Below, one piece after another: positions 49,838 to 62,520 of a DNA stretch of 64,000 nt. A program made the position numbers and the translations under genes. Source of the DNA: Loxodes magnus (taxonomy: Eukaryota; Ciliophora; Karyorelictea; Loxodida; Loxodidae). The stretch covers positions 1-64,000 of the forward strand of contig CAMPDV010000275.1 in assembly GCA_946699065.1 (NCBI GenBank). Direction: 5' to 3'. The stretch's first letter is position 1, and each line of letters opens with the position of its first letter. The notes beneath the pieces were generated by a model. The model did not search any database. It worked only from the letters and a program-made list of their open reading frames with translations, and had not been told where the DNA came from.

Positions 49838-50592
49838 ATAAATAAAAGTAAATTTGAATATTATTCTTGCTTATTTAAAAATTTAATATTATTTAAATAT
49901 TTTAATCTAAAACAAAAATTTCTGGTTATTAAATTTTATAAAACTTACTCATTTATGATTACAAATTATAAGCTAAAATAATATTATTATAATAATAGTA
50001 TTTATAATTTATTTACGTATCTTATATTTATTATTTTTATAAATTTAATTTCATAGAAAAATAGTTAATAATAATTAATATTTAATAATTAATGCAATTG
50101 TTTCAAATTTATAATTAAAATCAAAGTTTTCTAATTCTAAGTTTAAAATATCTTAAATCATTTAGTGAAATACTTGTTAAAAATCGCTCAGTCCCTTTCT
50201 ATCAGTATGGAGATAAAATTTAGTGAAGATTTAGAAAATATTCAAATTTTAATTTTTCCCAGTTAATTGCTTTATTTTTTAATTTAAATGAAATAAGAGT
50301 CTTTCTTTTATTTAATTAAGATTTATATTAAATTAAAGATATTTAATTAGTATATTAATTAAAGAAGTACTTGTAGTTAAGAAGTCTTCTACTATTATTA
50401 TTCTCCTTTTTCTTAAAATTATACTAATTCCCTTTATCTAAACTTGAGTCTTATTATTATTATTTTAATCCACTCCTTATTTCTAAATAAGATGATACTA
50501 TGATTTTGCTCTAATGCTTTATAGCTAAAAGATTAAAATTTAAATATTATTAAAAGATAACCAAGCAAGCTAATGTTCTTATTCTAAATAAT
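49838..50592. other. AT-rich spacer
   Basis: Nothing recognisable beyond AT-rich low-complexity sequence. Confidence 0.45.
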
Positions 50593-50835
50593 TCAATGAA
50601 TGTTAAAGGTATTAGATAAATCAAGTTCATTTGAAGGCTTAAAACATTATTTCATATCTATAACTTGCTCCTAAACTCTTCCTTTTTCAACTTCTATTCC
50701 CTTTTAGTTATTTTTGCTTTTTGGAGTTCTTGATGTTCCAGCCAATGGAGAATTGACTTTACTTCTATAAAATCCTTGAATTTAAATTACAACTTTCAGC
50801 TAATCTCTTTAATTAATTTCAATTCTTTTAAACAT
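50593..50835 (-). CDS. Hypothetical protein fragment, 80 residues
   Basis: ATG at 50835 opens MFKRIEINQRDQLKVV, continues FYRSKVNSPLAGTSRTPKS and GIEVEKGRVQEQV, and ends FNIH with TGA at 50593-50595. Composition is that of a soluble protein with a basic Ser/Pro/Thr linker. The minus-strand sequence upstream to about 51240 is also protein-like in another frame (LLSDCISCRDQM; INIRSNKWRLRQEHFNIID), so this may be the last exon of a longer gene. No family recognised. Confidence 0.35.
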
Positions 50836-53340
50836 CTTATTTGGAATCTTCTTTTCTACTTAAAAATTGTCTCTTTAAGTTAAATCCTGGTATTTTTAAG
50901 AATTGAAATCTCAGCATGATACCATTTAAGAATTTTGTTTGGAGCTTGAAATTTACACCTTTAAGTTGTATTTAAATTAGGTTATAATTATACATATCAA
51001 TGATATTAAAGTGTTCTTATCTTAGTCTTCATTTGTTACTTCTAATGTTTATATTATTCTATTAAGAATTAAATATTTTCCTCAATCTTGCAAGTTAACT
51101 GTTCACTACTTGTTTATGATTAATATCACAAAAATAGAAGGTTTTACTGATTCTATAACTCATTTATAATAGCATTTAGTCTCTACAGCTAATACAATCG
51201 CTTAGTAAGTTTTATTAAGTTGATAATGATTTACTTACTTCAATAATTAAGGATTAACCTTTTTCTTTTTTTAATAAATTTAATTTAAAAATTAATAAAA
51301 TGTAAGTGTCTATTTATTAAAATAGAACCAAGAAAAGAGTTCATTAATAACTCTTCATTACAGTGAAGTCTTAAATTATTAAAAATTAATAAAGTAATTA
51401 AAGCTTTTTAAGTAAATAGAACATAGATAGTCCAAGACTCCAATTATAAAAAATTAGCCTGAATATTTACCTATACAGTTAAGCATTCCTATAGAAATAT
51501 CTCATTGGAGATTATATGAGAAGTAAAATTTATAAAAGACGGAGCTGTATAAAAAGTGTAATAATATGGAAGACAATCTATATTGCAAGATGCATAGATA
51601 ATAAAAGAGTAAGTATTTTAAATTTAGAAAACATTAGAAGCATAAAGCTAATTAGAATCTTAATTAGATAATAAGACTAATTAGTTCATCAATTGAAGAA
51701 AGTTTTAATAAAGAAAGTAAAATTTATAATAAATCAAAGGAAGATTAATTATTAAGGAAATTTAAGAAAATAAGCTAATACCTATAGGTACTAAAAGATA
51801 AAAGCCTGTTTATATAAATTAGTCTTCATTGATCTTCAAATTAATATCCTAAGATTTATTCTTAGATATTATATTTCTCAGCTGTTGGAATTTTTAAATG
51901 CAAAAATTACAAATTTAAGAAATAGAAGAGCTATGAAAATGTACAAATTTAATTGAGAAACACTAAGAAATAAAAAAATATGTAATTAATTTTGTTAGAA
52001 TAAATAAAGGCAAAAAATAAATTAAAATTTAGGTTTGAAAAAACTCTAAAGGCTTAAATAAGCCAAAATACGCACTCAAAATTATCATAGCATCTTTATA
52101 AATCGCAATTAGAGATCTAATTCTTGTTCTTTTAAGTTTTGTTCGAATTTCTACAGTGATATATCGAATGTTAATTCTACTCATTAGAAACAAATATTGT
52201 TTGAATTTATGGCTTTTCAACTTTTTTTTTAGTTTTCTTTTCATAGTTATGTTTATATTCAGCATTCATTATATTTCTTTTTCTTTTAGCACTGATATCT
52301 AGCAGAAAAATTACACAAAATAACTTTATCTATATATCTAGGCCTTCTTTTAATTTTATAACATCTCAGTTTTTTTCTTAAATTTATCTTTTTCTTATTG
52401 TTGTTTCTCTCATTTTATCTTTTGTTTTATTCTATTTATCTTTCCTAAAATTGTTTTATACAATAGCTATTTCATACAATTTTTCAGCTTTGTAAGGTAA
52501 TTTTCATCAAAATTGCAATCTAAAATTCCAGCTTTAACTTAAATATAATTTACTTAGTTATAAATTTTCTAGGTGTAATTTATTTATGTTGATTTAATGA
52601 AGTTCTTATTTTATTAGATTATAGATTTTCATTAGCTTTTAATCATATTAATCTTGTTAGCTTTATCTTGAATAATGTTTAACTAGCTTTAATTTTATTG
52701 TTTAACAGCAACACCTAGCATGATTAAAAATGAGATCCTTAATTATATAGTAAAATAGCTTATTAATAGAATAAATTGTTAGTCTTAGTTAAAGAAATGT
52801 AAAGTGAGTTAAAGCTAAAGGCTTAATATTAAGAGAGATAGTAAATTTAGTATAAATAAGTAATTTTTAAAGGTTTAATCCATAGCTATTATATAAGGAA
52901 GCTTGTTTTTAGTTGTTAGAGACTTAATTTTAGTTTGAAATAGATTGATTAAAATAATTAGAAACTTAATTTTAGTTTAATTGATTGATTTTATAATGAT
53001 AATTGATGTGAGTATTTGAGTAATAGAAATGAGATAATGCAATCTAATACAATTCAAATTAAGATAATTGGTTAAAATAAGATATAATTTTAGCTTATGC
53101 TTGGCTTTTAATTAAGCATAATATAATTAATAATAAAAAAAATTTACGCTTAATTTTAGTTCTTAATTCATTTTCACTATCCGTTAATCTTTTTTTCACT
53201 TATCTTAGATTAAATTCAATTTTCCTCTAAAATTCCTCTTGCTCTCCCTTGCTTAGTTTCTATTTTTTTGTTTAGTTAATTCATTATATAATAACGTATG
53301 TTCATTAGATCCAAAAAAAATATTTGCTCAATTGCTTTTT
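50836..53340. other. Poorly resolved region, scattered coding-like pieces
   Basis: Coding-like minus-strand pieces occur at about 51240-50985, 52530-52310 (GILDCNFDENYLTKLKNCM) and 52269-52000 (MNAEYKHNYEKKTKKKVEKP). A plus-strand frame near 51430-51860 (EYLPIQLSIPIEISHWRLYE) looks equally plausible. With no stop codons to exclude frames and no paralogue in the window, I cannot choose between them. Exons of one or two minus-strand genes are my best guess. Confidence 0.3.
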
Positions 53341-53354
53341 AATATGATAAAATT

Positions 53355-54370
53355 CTTTCGAGAAGAAGAACTTAAATCCCCATTGCAAAGAAGTTGCATT
53401 CAAATATATAGCTGCAATGAAGAAAGCTGTTTTTTAACTGATGAGATATAAGAATGTAACTCCTTGACATTTTAAAACTTTATGTAGACTTTTTACATTA
53501 CCTAAAGCAGAATATGGAGGAGACTTAGTACCATGAAGTATTCAAAAAGGAGTAACTGGAGTTCTGAACAGAATAGAATCAAGCATGAGATTAATTTCAA
53601 GAAAAGCTTTTTAAGTAGCAACTTCAACATTTAATGAATCATGTTATATAGACCTGAATTGATTACCCTTTAAGCACATTATGGCTATAAAATTCTTCAG
53701 ATTCTACCATAAAATTAAATAAGAAAGTATTGATTTTCCAAGATCAACAATAGGCTCTCTTTTCATTAATATATGGAAAAAAGGATTTCAATACTACGAT
53801 TAATTGTAGCAATTATCAGACCTTTATAATATCGATCTGCAGAATTAATAGAATAATACCAATCTTAAAACTTTTACTAAACATATAAGAGAAATAATAC
53901 AACAATATTTCTACAAAGTAGCTACTAAAAAATTTATGAGAATGAAAACAGCTAAAGTATATACTGAATAATTTGGTAATCTTTAACAATTTCAACAAAT
54001 TACTTATACTGAATTAAGCAAATAGTATAGACGAGAAATTATCCGTATATATAGACTTAGAACTAATTTTCTTAAGGATCTTTAAGATCGTCATTACCCC
54101 ATTGATAATCCCTATTGTATGTGTTGAGAGTATGAAGCTTTCGAGCATATTTTTAAATGTGTGTACTATTCTAATATAATGAATTGATTATCGGAAAAGA
54201 TCGGAAATTATGACTTAAGGCGCCTTAAACTATACGATCAAGAATATCTAAACTCATTTTCAAGGTCTAAATTGGAGTATTTAGACTTATAGATCAAAAT
54301 ATTTCACAAGAACAATATTATAGTCTCTTCTCAGGATTTAGGAAGTATCGTATATGCAATGGATATTTAA
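53355..54370 (+). mobile_element. 5'-truncated LINE ORF2, thumb to C-terminal finger
   Basis: One open frame: KKNLNPHCKEVAFKYIAAMK, NVTPWHFKTLCRLFTLPKAE, LNWLPFKHIM, STIGSLFINIWKKGFQYYD, LRTNFLKDLQDRHYPIDNP, the finger CMCWEYEAFEHIFKC near 54120, then LYDQEYLNSFSRSKLEYLD. TGA=Trp is needed at TPWHF, NWLPF and CMCWE. About 330 codons survive without a frame break. The RT catalytic motifs were never included, the usual result of incomplete reverse transcription. Confidence 0.8.
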
Positions 54371-54420
54371 TTTAATCAATGAAAAGTTACTCCCGTAATC
54401 TTTTTATATCGCTGCTAAAT

Positions 54421-54985
54421 CATTAACAATAAGGGAGGTGGTTTCTGGAAACGGATTCAATCAATTTGATAGAGGACGAGCTTAAATTTACTCTGGAAAT
54501 GCTTGTACTTTTGTTGCGTTTTTAGTGATTAAGCCTCAAATATTATCTTTGGTAATACCACAATTTAAAGCAATAAAGTAAATTAAATATCTGCTGGGAT
54601 CTATTTAGACTCTCTCAACACTATTCTAATAGAAAACCTATATTGTTCAGATAACAGCGCGATTAGTGCAACTTGCATACAAACTAAGAACAAATAAGTT
54701 AGCTTTATAGTACAGAACTCGTACTTGGTAGTAAAGGTACAAGTACCACTTAATATGGTGGTGCTATTATATTATAGCAAATCAATTACACTGAAATCCA
54801 CAACTCTACGTTCTATAGCAATAAGGCTCAGTTTGGAGATACTATTGCTAAAATGAGCGATGGAGTTCTCGTCTTTTATCATCGCATATTTACTAAAAAT
54901 ACAGGAGTAGAGTAAGGCAGTTCAATATACTAGTCCTAAAATACTGTTTATAGTAGTATAATTTAGTCATATTACCTTATTTGAT
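54421..54985 (+). pseudogene. Fragment of a beta-helix (pectin-lyase-fold) surface protein
   Basis: Repeated motifs of parallel beta-helix proteins are visible: IIFGNTTIQSNKVNQISAGI, ILIENLYCSDNSAISA, STTQYGGAIIL, IHNSTFYSNKAQFGDTIAKM. Each is the N-x-A / GG-A-I pattern of right-handed beta-helices, common in large ciliate membrane proteins. The pieces lie in at least two frames, with changes near 54530 and 54700, and neither end is complete. It sits between a LINE tail and a zinc-knuckle gene. Probably a decayed host gene fragment; an intron could explain one of the frame changes. Confidence 0.55.
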
Positions 54986-55013
54986 AAATATTACCTTTTA
55001 AGGATAAAAAAAA

Positions 55014-55784
55014 ATGGAATAATCTATTCGCCTTTCCAAAAACCAAATTAAGAACGCAAAAAGGAAAGCTGCGAAACTAATGCAGAAACAATAACAAGAA
55101 GAAGATAAATCAAGTTCCTCATCTGAAGGAAAAGTTATAATTGGAACAATAGAGACGAATCCAGTAAAAGTACAAAAATAATCAGAAATCTAAATATAAA
55201 TTGACTAAATGAAAACAATAATACAAAATTATTAGGAAACAATTTACAATCAAGGGGAAAAAATAAGAGAACTAATGAATACTATCGAAGATTAAAACAA
55301 CGAGCTACTAATAATAAGACGACAATTAATTTAAAATAATTTAGTCACGGAATAGTAACTATATGTATAATCTCAATCGAATTTTAAGCAAGAACAAAAT
55401 ATGATTATTGAAAAAGTTTCTACATAAACAAACATCCAAGAAAAATAGAATGACGAAAAGATTAATATAGAATTACTCCAAAGAATCGATTAACTTGAAA
55501 AAAAAGTATTTCTGAAGAGATTCAAGAAAAGACCAATCAAAAATTGCTATTATTGCAAATCAAAGTGACACCTATTACAAAATTGCGATCAGTGAAGATA
55601 AATTTAGATGAAAGAACAACAAAGAACGTTAAGAATGCTTAGCAGACTCTGAATCACCGAAACGGGAATTTACAAGAAGAAGATATTCGTATAAAAGACA
55701 GAAGATTCTCAGTGGTTCCATCCACAAAAAAAAATGGCGTGGTATCCATCCACGCTAAAAAAATGGTAGCAAAAACCTGGTTGA
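55014..55784 (+). CDS. Zinc-knuckle (CCHC) protein Z4, 256 residues
   Basis: ATG at 55014 (MEQSIRLSKNQIKNAKRK) to TGA 55782-55784, a single frame. A Ser/Glu-rich N-terminus leads to a long coiled coil (residues about 60-165). The knuckle CYYCKSKWHLLQNC has C178, C181, H186 and C191, and its Trp is coded by TGA. A basic tail contains LWITETGIYKKKIF, SQWFHP and a final QKPG before TGA, comparable with GGQIYKPKW and WFQPGYQTG of Z2. If the first TGA after the knuckle (55593-55595) were a stop, the tail would be lost; its similarity to Z2 argues for read-through as Trp. The N-terminal KGF motif of Z1-Z3 is absent. No endonuclease or reverse transcriptase follows. Confidence 0.65.
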
Positions 55785-57289
55785 AAATCCAGGGAACGCT
55801 AAACTTTAATTACTTTTAGTTTACTATATATATATATATTACCTTTTAAGACCCTCTGCTCTCCAAAAATAAATCCCTTATTTAACTACAGTTTAATACT
55901 AAGGTTTTAGATTTATTTATAATCTTAATCACTCCCATCTTTTGACTCTCTAGCAGTTATCTAATTGAATCTACTTTACACTACAAAACTTCAACTTTCT
56001 ATCAACTTCTATTTAATCCTTTTTAACGTATTTATTCTACTTATTATACATTTTATGTATCATAGAGGAACTGAATTTAATCTAATATCTTTAGTCTTAA
56101 AATAAAGTTTTTTATTTTTACCAATATAATGCTCCTTCTATTTTTAAAGCGATATCTTAAGGAAATTAGTTTAATAATAAATCTATTTGTCTCTTAGTAA
56201 TGTTTTGAAGCTTTATTTAAATAACATTAGTTAATTTAGTTTCAGCAATTATCTTAGACACTCTACTTTACTATTAAGATTTATTTTCTTTGTAATAGTC
56301 TTCAAAAGCAGGTAAAAATTTAGATTAGAGTTTAACCTTTTTGTGTAAGTTTGTTAGAAGCTTGATTGATTACTATTGAAATGAGAGTAAAAACTTAGAC
56401 TGGTATATATTTAATGTTAAATATAAAAGAATGATATTAGAGGTAAAATATTAATAAGCAATAGAAGTATTATTAGGATTAAATAGCTTTATAGCAAGTA
56501 AGGTTAATATTAATAGTGTTAGGACTACAATTTAAAGATTGTTCTTAAAAATAGCTAATCTAGTAATGCTAATATTAGTATTTAGTTATTTAATCTCAAG
56601 CTACAAAAAATCTATTTTATATTCTCAATCTCCTTTATTATTTTTATCTTAAGATCTCCCATAATATAATCATTTAAAAGATAGTTATGCTTAATAGAAG
56701 CGTTGCTTACTGAAACTTGTTTATAATGTTGGCAGTGCTTGATAGGTTAGTTATTATATGTTAGTAAATAACTAAAGGAATATTTTAAGAATAGTGAATG
56801 AGTAAATTATTAATCCTTCTAATGTTCTAATTCATTTAAGCAAAACACCAAGAGAAATACTATTCCCTTTTGAAAGCTTGAATGTAATAGTTTAGTATCT
56901 TTGTGCTTCTCTTATGGAATTTAATTAGCTTTTATAAGTCTAAAATTGTTACATTAATTAGCTAAAGATACTTTGAAATAATAGATTGAAAAATTATCTA
57001 AAAGATATTATATAAATATAAGTAATAACTAGGACACTAATAACTTATGTCTTTATTTGTTTAATTTAAAACCTAAATGTACATTCTTTTAGTAAGCTTA
57101 TCAATATTTAAAGCTAGATGTTCAAAGTAGATGCTAATTATTAGCTTATCAATTACTAGTATAAAGCTTATTTCAGTTATATTACAGTTATTAGTAGGAT
57201 ACTAATAATCAGCAATTTTTATTACTTCCTATTTTTATATTCAATAGTAATTAGATAGCTAGTATCTATACTTAAACCTAGGGTGTCTC
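55785..57289. other. Region between Z4 and the LRR gene, weakly coding-like on minus strand
   Basis: A short TA run lies at 55826-55838. On the minus strand the phase of the downstream LRR gene stays readable to about 56300 (for example LNSIREAQRYQTITFKLSKG near 56900), so that gene may extend this far. I see no independent gene. Confidence 0.3.
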
Positions 57290-60200
57290 AACTATGATAA
57301 AGCTGTATTAATATTAAGTAAATAAAAAGAAGAAATTTAATCATTAATTGATACTCAAAAAATACAAGTTATTCAAGCACTACTAATTGTCTCATAATTC
57401 TAGTTCAATAAACTAAGAGAATGCTTTACTTTAGTAAAAAGGCCTATGCACTACTCTAGAACTTAAAAACATTTTCACTTCAAGGTTGTTTATCTTGATT
57501 AACCTTTACTTGAGTAACTGGCAATCCCAAAAAAATTAAAATATTTTCCTTTTAATTTATCTTTATCCTAAGAAAGCGACTGAGGACAAGTCAGAACCTT
57601 ATTTGACAAATAAATTATAAACATATGAAGATAATTTAATTATTTTAAACCCATTAAAAAGAAGAGTATTATAGAAAGTGCTTAAGCTGATATATAAGAA
57701 GAATGTCCATTTGTTTAGAGCTTGCCATGCTAATCAGATTTAAGAAAGAAAACTGAGTTAACTCTCTTTGTTGGAAAGAAAATAGATTTAGCAGCCTGGA
57801 AGAAAGTTTTTCTCAATGAAGTTTATATATTTCTTGCTCTTTACAATTATTGAAGCTTATTAGTTCATTTTCTCATGTTTCCAGGCAAGATTATCTAGTA
57901 AATACTTCAATGAAAGAATTTACTATTCCTTTGCCAAAGAAAATTAGTTTAGGTTTATGTCTTCCTGCTATACTTGGTTCTTTAATTTGCTTTAAGCTAT
58001 CGTAGAACAAGGGTCTTCTGTGAAGCGTTGAATCCATATTAAGAGTTTATTATTTGCTCAAATATTCTGAAATTTTCGTAAACAGAAGCAAAATTCAGTT
58101 AGCGTTTATGTTAATCAGTTCATATAATTTATAGGTGTAAGCTTTGTTTACTCTGCTAAGCTTTATTTTATAATTAAATACTTTAAAGACTGAGTATCAT
58201 TCAATTCTTTGCTATTTTACCTATACAATAAAATATTAAATTACTCATATTTAAAACCTTCTTGGTGATATCGTTGATAAAGAAATAAAAGTTCTTATAA
58301 TTTCTTAATCCTATATATAAAAAATTTACCATGCATACCAAAATGATGTTAATTCTCAGGAAGCTTTAACAGCTCGATTGAAAAAATTATTGAAAGAGAA
58401 TATGTATAAAGTCTTTGCTTGTGATTTATCGATAGTTTAAATTATATTGCTTCACTTCTAAATCTTTAAAGGTAGAAATTTACCTTGTAATATAAACATA
58501 TTTTGATTCAAAAAATATGTCTACTTTAGTTCTTTTAATTAGACGAGTAAATCTACCATTTGATCGTGTTTGATGACTATCACTTCATTTTTTTAATTAA
58601 CAACTAGCATCTTTATTCAAGACTTTCTCTGAATTTAAAAACTTTTTAGGCTCTTTTTATCTAAACAAATTAACTTTTAGTACTCATCAATCTATTTTTA
58701 TTTCAAACAGTTTAGAACATCTTGAAGTGCTAAATCAATAATCTAATGATCTGTGAATTTAAACTCTACTACATATATCTCTACAATCTAGAAAGCTCTT
58801 TTTCCTTTTATTTCCTTTTTTCCTTAGTAGATATCTCGATTTTCTTTCTTTAATAAACAGCTATTTAATATTTTACTTTGATGATTTTTTGATTTTCTTA
58901 GTATTTTATGCATAAATCCTTACTTTTTTAATTCAACCAATATACTTTGATATTTTTTCTAGATACTGAAGTTTCTTTTAAAGTCATATGCTATTACTTT
59001 TTAGCTTTTTTTTCACGGTTCTATTTGAGCAAGGTAGATGAGGAACTTTTCATACAAGTCATTCTTATTGATATTGTATCCTTAAGCCAAAGTATGCTTC
59101 TTTACTTCTTTCTTATTATCATTTCTTTTATCTTAGCATTTGTTAAATTTCTATATATCCCTAACTTCTTGGATGTTTAGCTTAAGTTAATAGAATAGAC
59201 TGATTTTTTCTGAACTATTTAATCATATAGCATAAATTGAATCCCTTTTCGCTCTAATATAGTTATAGGCTTTATCAAACTTAAGGAGTTTTTTATACTA
59301 GTATATCTGTTTTGTAATAAGAATTTAATTGGCTTTCTAAATTTAACTGAATCTGAGAGCTTATTACTGAAAAACTCTTGAAACAACATAACTTTTTGAT
59401 TCTTTAAATTTTATTATTTTTTATCATAGCTCCTTTTACTATTCAACCTGTCGCTTATATTTTGATTATCATTATTTTTTTCTAAATTTATTACTTTACT
59501 TTAATTAATATCTCCAAGTAGATCTGGAGATAGTAAAGAAAAATTTAAAAATATTCTGTCTTATCATCATAATGTTTCTAATCACAAATGTTGATTACTT
59601 CATTATTATTACTCTTTTTAGTTTAATTATTTTGAAACTCGTAAATTTTAAAAATTTTCTTTTACTTAGTTCTTCCGGGATATCAGAGCTTAATTTGTCT
59701 CTATCTAGCTGCTTTACCTAGCTAACTTTTTCTATATCTACTCATTAGTTTAATTTTATCTTTCAAGATTGGTTAAACCTTATTTATTCTTAAATTGCTC
59801 TGTTGAACAAATTTTAGAAAATCTTCCTAGCGATAAACTTAAGTTGTAAATCTTCAGTTTATATCTTTGATGATCAAGCTGCATCACATTAAATGCCAAT
59901 AGTATTCTAACTTGCTTGTTGAGAATAAGACTTAGATTTTTCTGAATATGTCTCTTTGATGCTTTTAAACAAATATCTAATGGAATTTAGCTTTATTTCA
60001 TTGAGTTCTTCTTTATATTTTAGAGCTACTATTTCATTCTAATCTTAAGTCTGTTCAGTTATGCTTTCAGTTATGATAGTGTTAAATTTTGATAATTATG
60101 AAGTTTTAAAAATCCTTAGTCTTTTTAATTTCTTAAGAAGTATGGATGAAATGAAGATCTCCATAGGTGAAACGGATCTTAGCTTTCTGAAAGGATTTAA

Positions 60201-62520
60201 AAGAATCTTACCCATCTCTTGGAATTAGTCTAATTTTCAGCTATAAGTGATATTAGCCTTTTAAAAGCTACTAATTAGGATACTTTAAGTTATTTAACTT
60301 TTATTAAGAATTTTCTTAATAGCTTGCTATTTTAATTTTCTCACTTAATAGATCAGCAAGATTTCCAGCCATATATTTAAGTTCTTATTTTTCTTTTCAT
60401 TTACTTAATCCTAATCTAAGGTTTTAATCCTTTCATACTATATTATAATTTAGTTACTCTAACTTGTTCTTAAACTAGATTGATTAAAACTCTAATTTTT
60501 ATTCTGTTACTCATACTTTTCTAATTTTACTGTCTCTTAGCTGACTTTCTATTTTAAGAGCTTTAGCGTCTACTTTAAAATTGGTAATACTTACGATCAA
60601 ATTGATTTTATCGTAAGTATATCTTTTCAAGGAAAGTCAAACTTTACATCTTAATGGGCATTTTCTCTTAAGATTCACTTTTATAATATGAAACTTCAAG
60701 CACTACAACTAAGTATAACTATTCAGATTTTTCAGAATTTTTAATTAGTTTAAGGAAAATTCAATTTCTGACAACTTTAAGAAATCAGCATTTCAAGAAA
60801 CTTTAAAGATTTAGTTTTGTCTAACTATCAGTTTTATCAGCTTCTTGGAGTTGATAATGGAAAATCTTGGACGTGACTTTGATTTAAGTTGAGATTTTGC
60901 AAAGTTAGAAAATAGCAGTATTAGATATCTATCTCATATATTCAGATATGCGATAGTTTTACCTTCGTTGTCTACTAAAATAATGATCAGGTATTATCTA
61001 TCTATTATATTAATCTTCTATTAAGTTTGTACTTAATAGGTTTGTGATATTTCCTGTTCAGTTCGTCTTCTTCAAGCAGTTCTCCTTCTCAGATTGGACA
61101 GTAAGATCTATAGCCTTTTACTAAAACTCCAGATGGCTCACATTATTTGATCAAAATCTTAAGACTTAAAGCCTTAGGCAGTTTAAGCTAAGACAGTTAA
61201 TTCCAATTTATATTAAAATCTCTAAGCTATCTAGTCTTGGTAATAATTAGGATATGCTCTCTTTACTACTTAAACAATTGCAATTCATTAAATAACTTCC
61301 TCTGACTAAAGTTTTTGAGCTGGTCTATCTAGTTATCACTTTAAATTATAGCCGAGATATGGCTCTTAAAACTTTCAAAATTAATGGGCTTTGTCTAAAT
61401 AAATAAATCAGATTAAGTTCATTTACAGCCTAATAAGTGAGTCTGAAATCAAACTTATTAGAAGGATAAAAGTTAACTTGTTATTCTGAGTTAAAGCACC
61501 TCAAGATTTTAAGGAATCTCAGTAGGGCAGAGTTTAATCTAATTACTCTCTAAGAAAATTTCTCGAATGCTGCTAGGAAGTGAGTTATAGTCTCAATGAT
61601 TAATAGGATATAATTACAAATATTAACTCCTAATTTGATAATTTTAGAAGGAGTCTCTTACATTTTAAAACTAGAGTTAATATAAAGTAAAAAGAGTATT
61701 GGACTAACTTAGTCTGATAAGATATCATAGAGTTTTTTAACTAAATAGGCATTTAATTGCGTTAAAACCGATTTATTGCAAAATAGCATGCCGTTCTATT
61801 AGATTTCCTGCCTAAAGTTTATTTCTTGCATTTTCAATTTGAAGAAAGGTAGAAATAAGTTAGACAAATTTTTCCTTTAGAGGTCAATTTCTAGAGATTT
61901 AACCTTACATTTTAAATAAGATAAGTTGATCTCATGGATTTGAAAAAAAGCCTTTGTTTTTCAATCCAGATGCTATTATAAGGCAAAATGAATCAAATTT
62001 TTTTGTTATTTAATAATAAATTGCTATAGTCACTAATACATCATAATACTAATACTTTCTATAATCGAAATATTTTATAAGCAGAAAAGACTGTGTAAGT
62101 TTTGAAGCAGCTTACAGATATTTTTATGTTTTATTATTCATATTTCTTGAGTAATATACTAAGCTCAAATTAAAAATCAAATTGGCTTAATGAAATTAGA
62201 AAAACATTTAAAATAGTAAATTAAGGAAGTTCTTGAGGGTAATGATTGCTTAGATCATAATAAGATTAAACATCTCAGTTCTTATAGAAATTATCTTTTT
62301 TAGAATTAAGCAAAGCTTGAATGAAGATCAATTTTGATGTAAATAAATAAATTCGGTAAATTAGATTGTTATCAGAGATGGATAAGAAAGATAAGATAAA
62401 TCACAATAATTTTGAGGATAAGAAAGTGAAATTGATGTTATGACTGTCTTAGGATATAAATTTAAAATTTTTGACTTAATTGAACAAAAATTGTAAGATT
62501 TTTTATATAAAAAATAATAA
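57290..62520 (-). CDS. Large leucine-rich-repeat protein (ends uncertain)
   Basis: A single minus-strand phase stays coherent for about 5 kb (around 1700 codons). Near 61560-61130 it shows LRR-like turns: LPSSIREIFLESNQIKLCP, IPQNLEVLQLR, LRDFNINWNQLSQLKLPKAL. An acidic patch LLEEDELNRKYHKPIKYKL follows, then long helical, Gln/Lys/Glu-rich stretches (EIVALKYKEELNEIKLNS; DKLSSDIPEELSKRKFLKF; KAYNYIRAKRDSIYAIW). A more globular C-terminal part includes FKFTDHQIIDLALQDVLNCL and KPKLIFFGKGIVNSF. Many Trp are TGA. Antisense plus-strand frames here (for example the hydrophobic one at 58947-59180) look like shadows. The start near 62500 is unclear: MADLTDNSLIQ at about 62555 could be joined through an intron. 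Short introns may interrupt the model. The function beyond protein binding by LRRs is unknown. Confidence 0.5.

Noticed and set aside
51430-52265. Plus-strand genes in 51.4-52.3 kb
   Set aside because: Frames on both strands look equally protein-like and nothing in the window distinguishes them, so no gene is called.
58947-59180. Plus-strand frame that looks like a multi-pass membrane protein
   Set aside because: The minus strand here is one phase of a long helical protein continuous with LRR motifs upstream; the hydrophobic look is the usual antisense of Lys/Glu/Gln codons.
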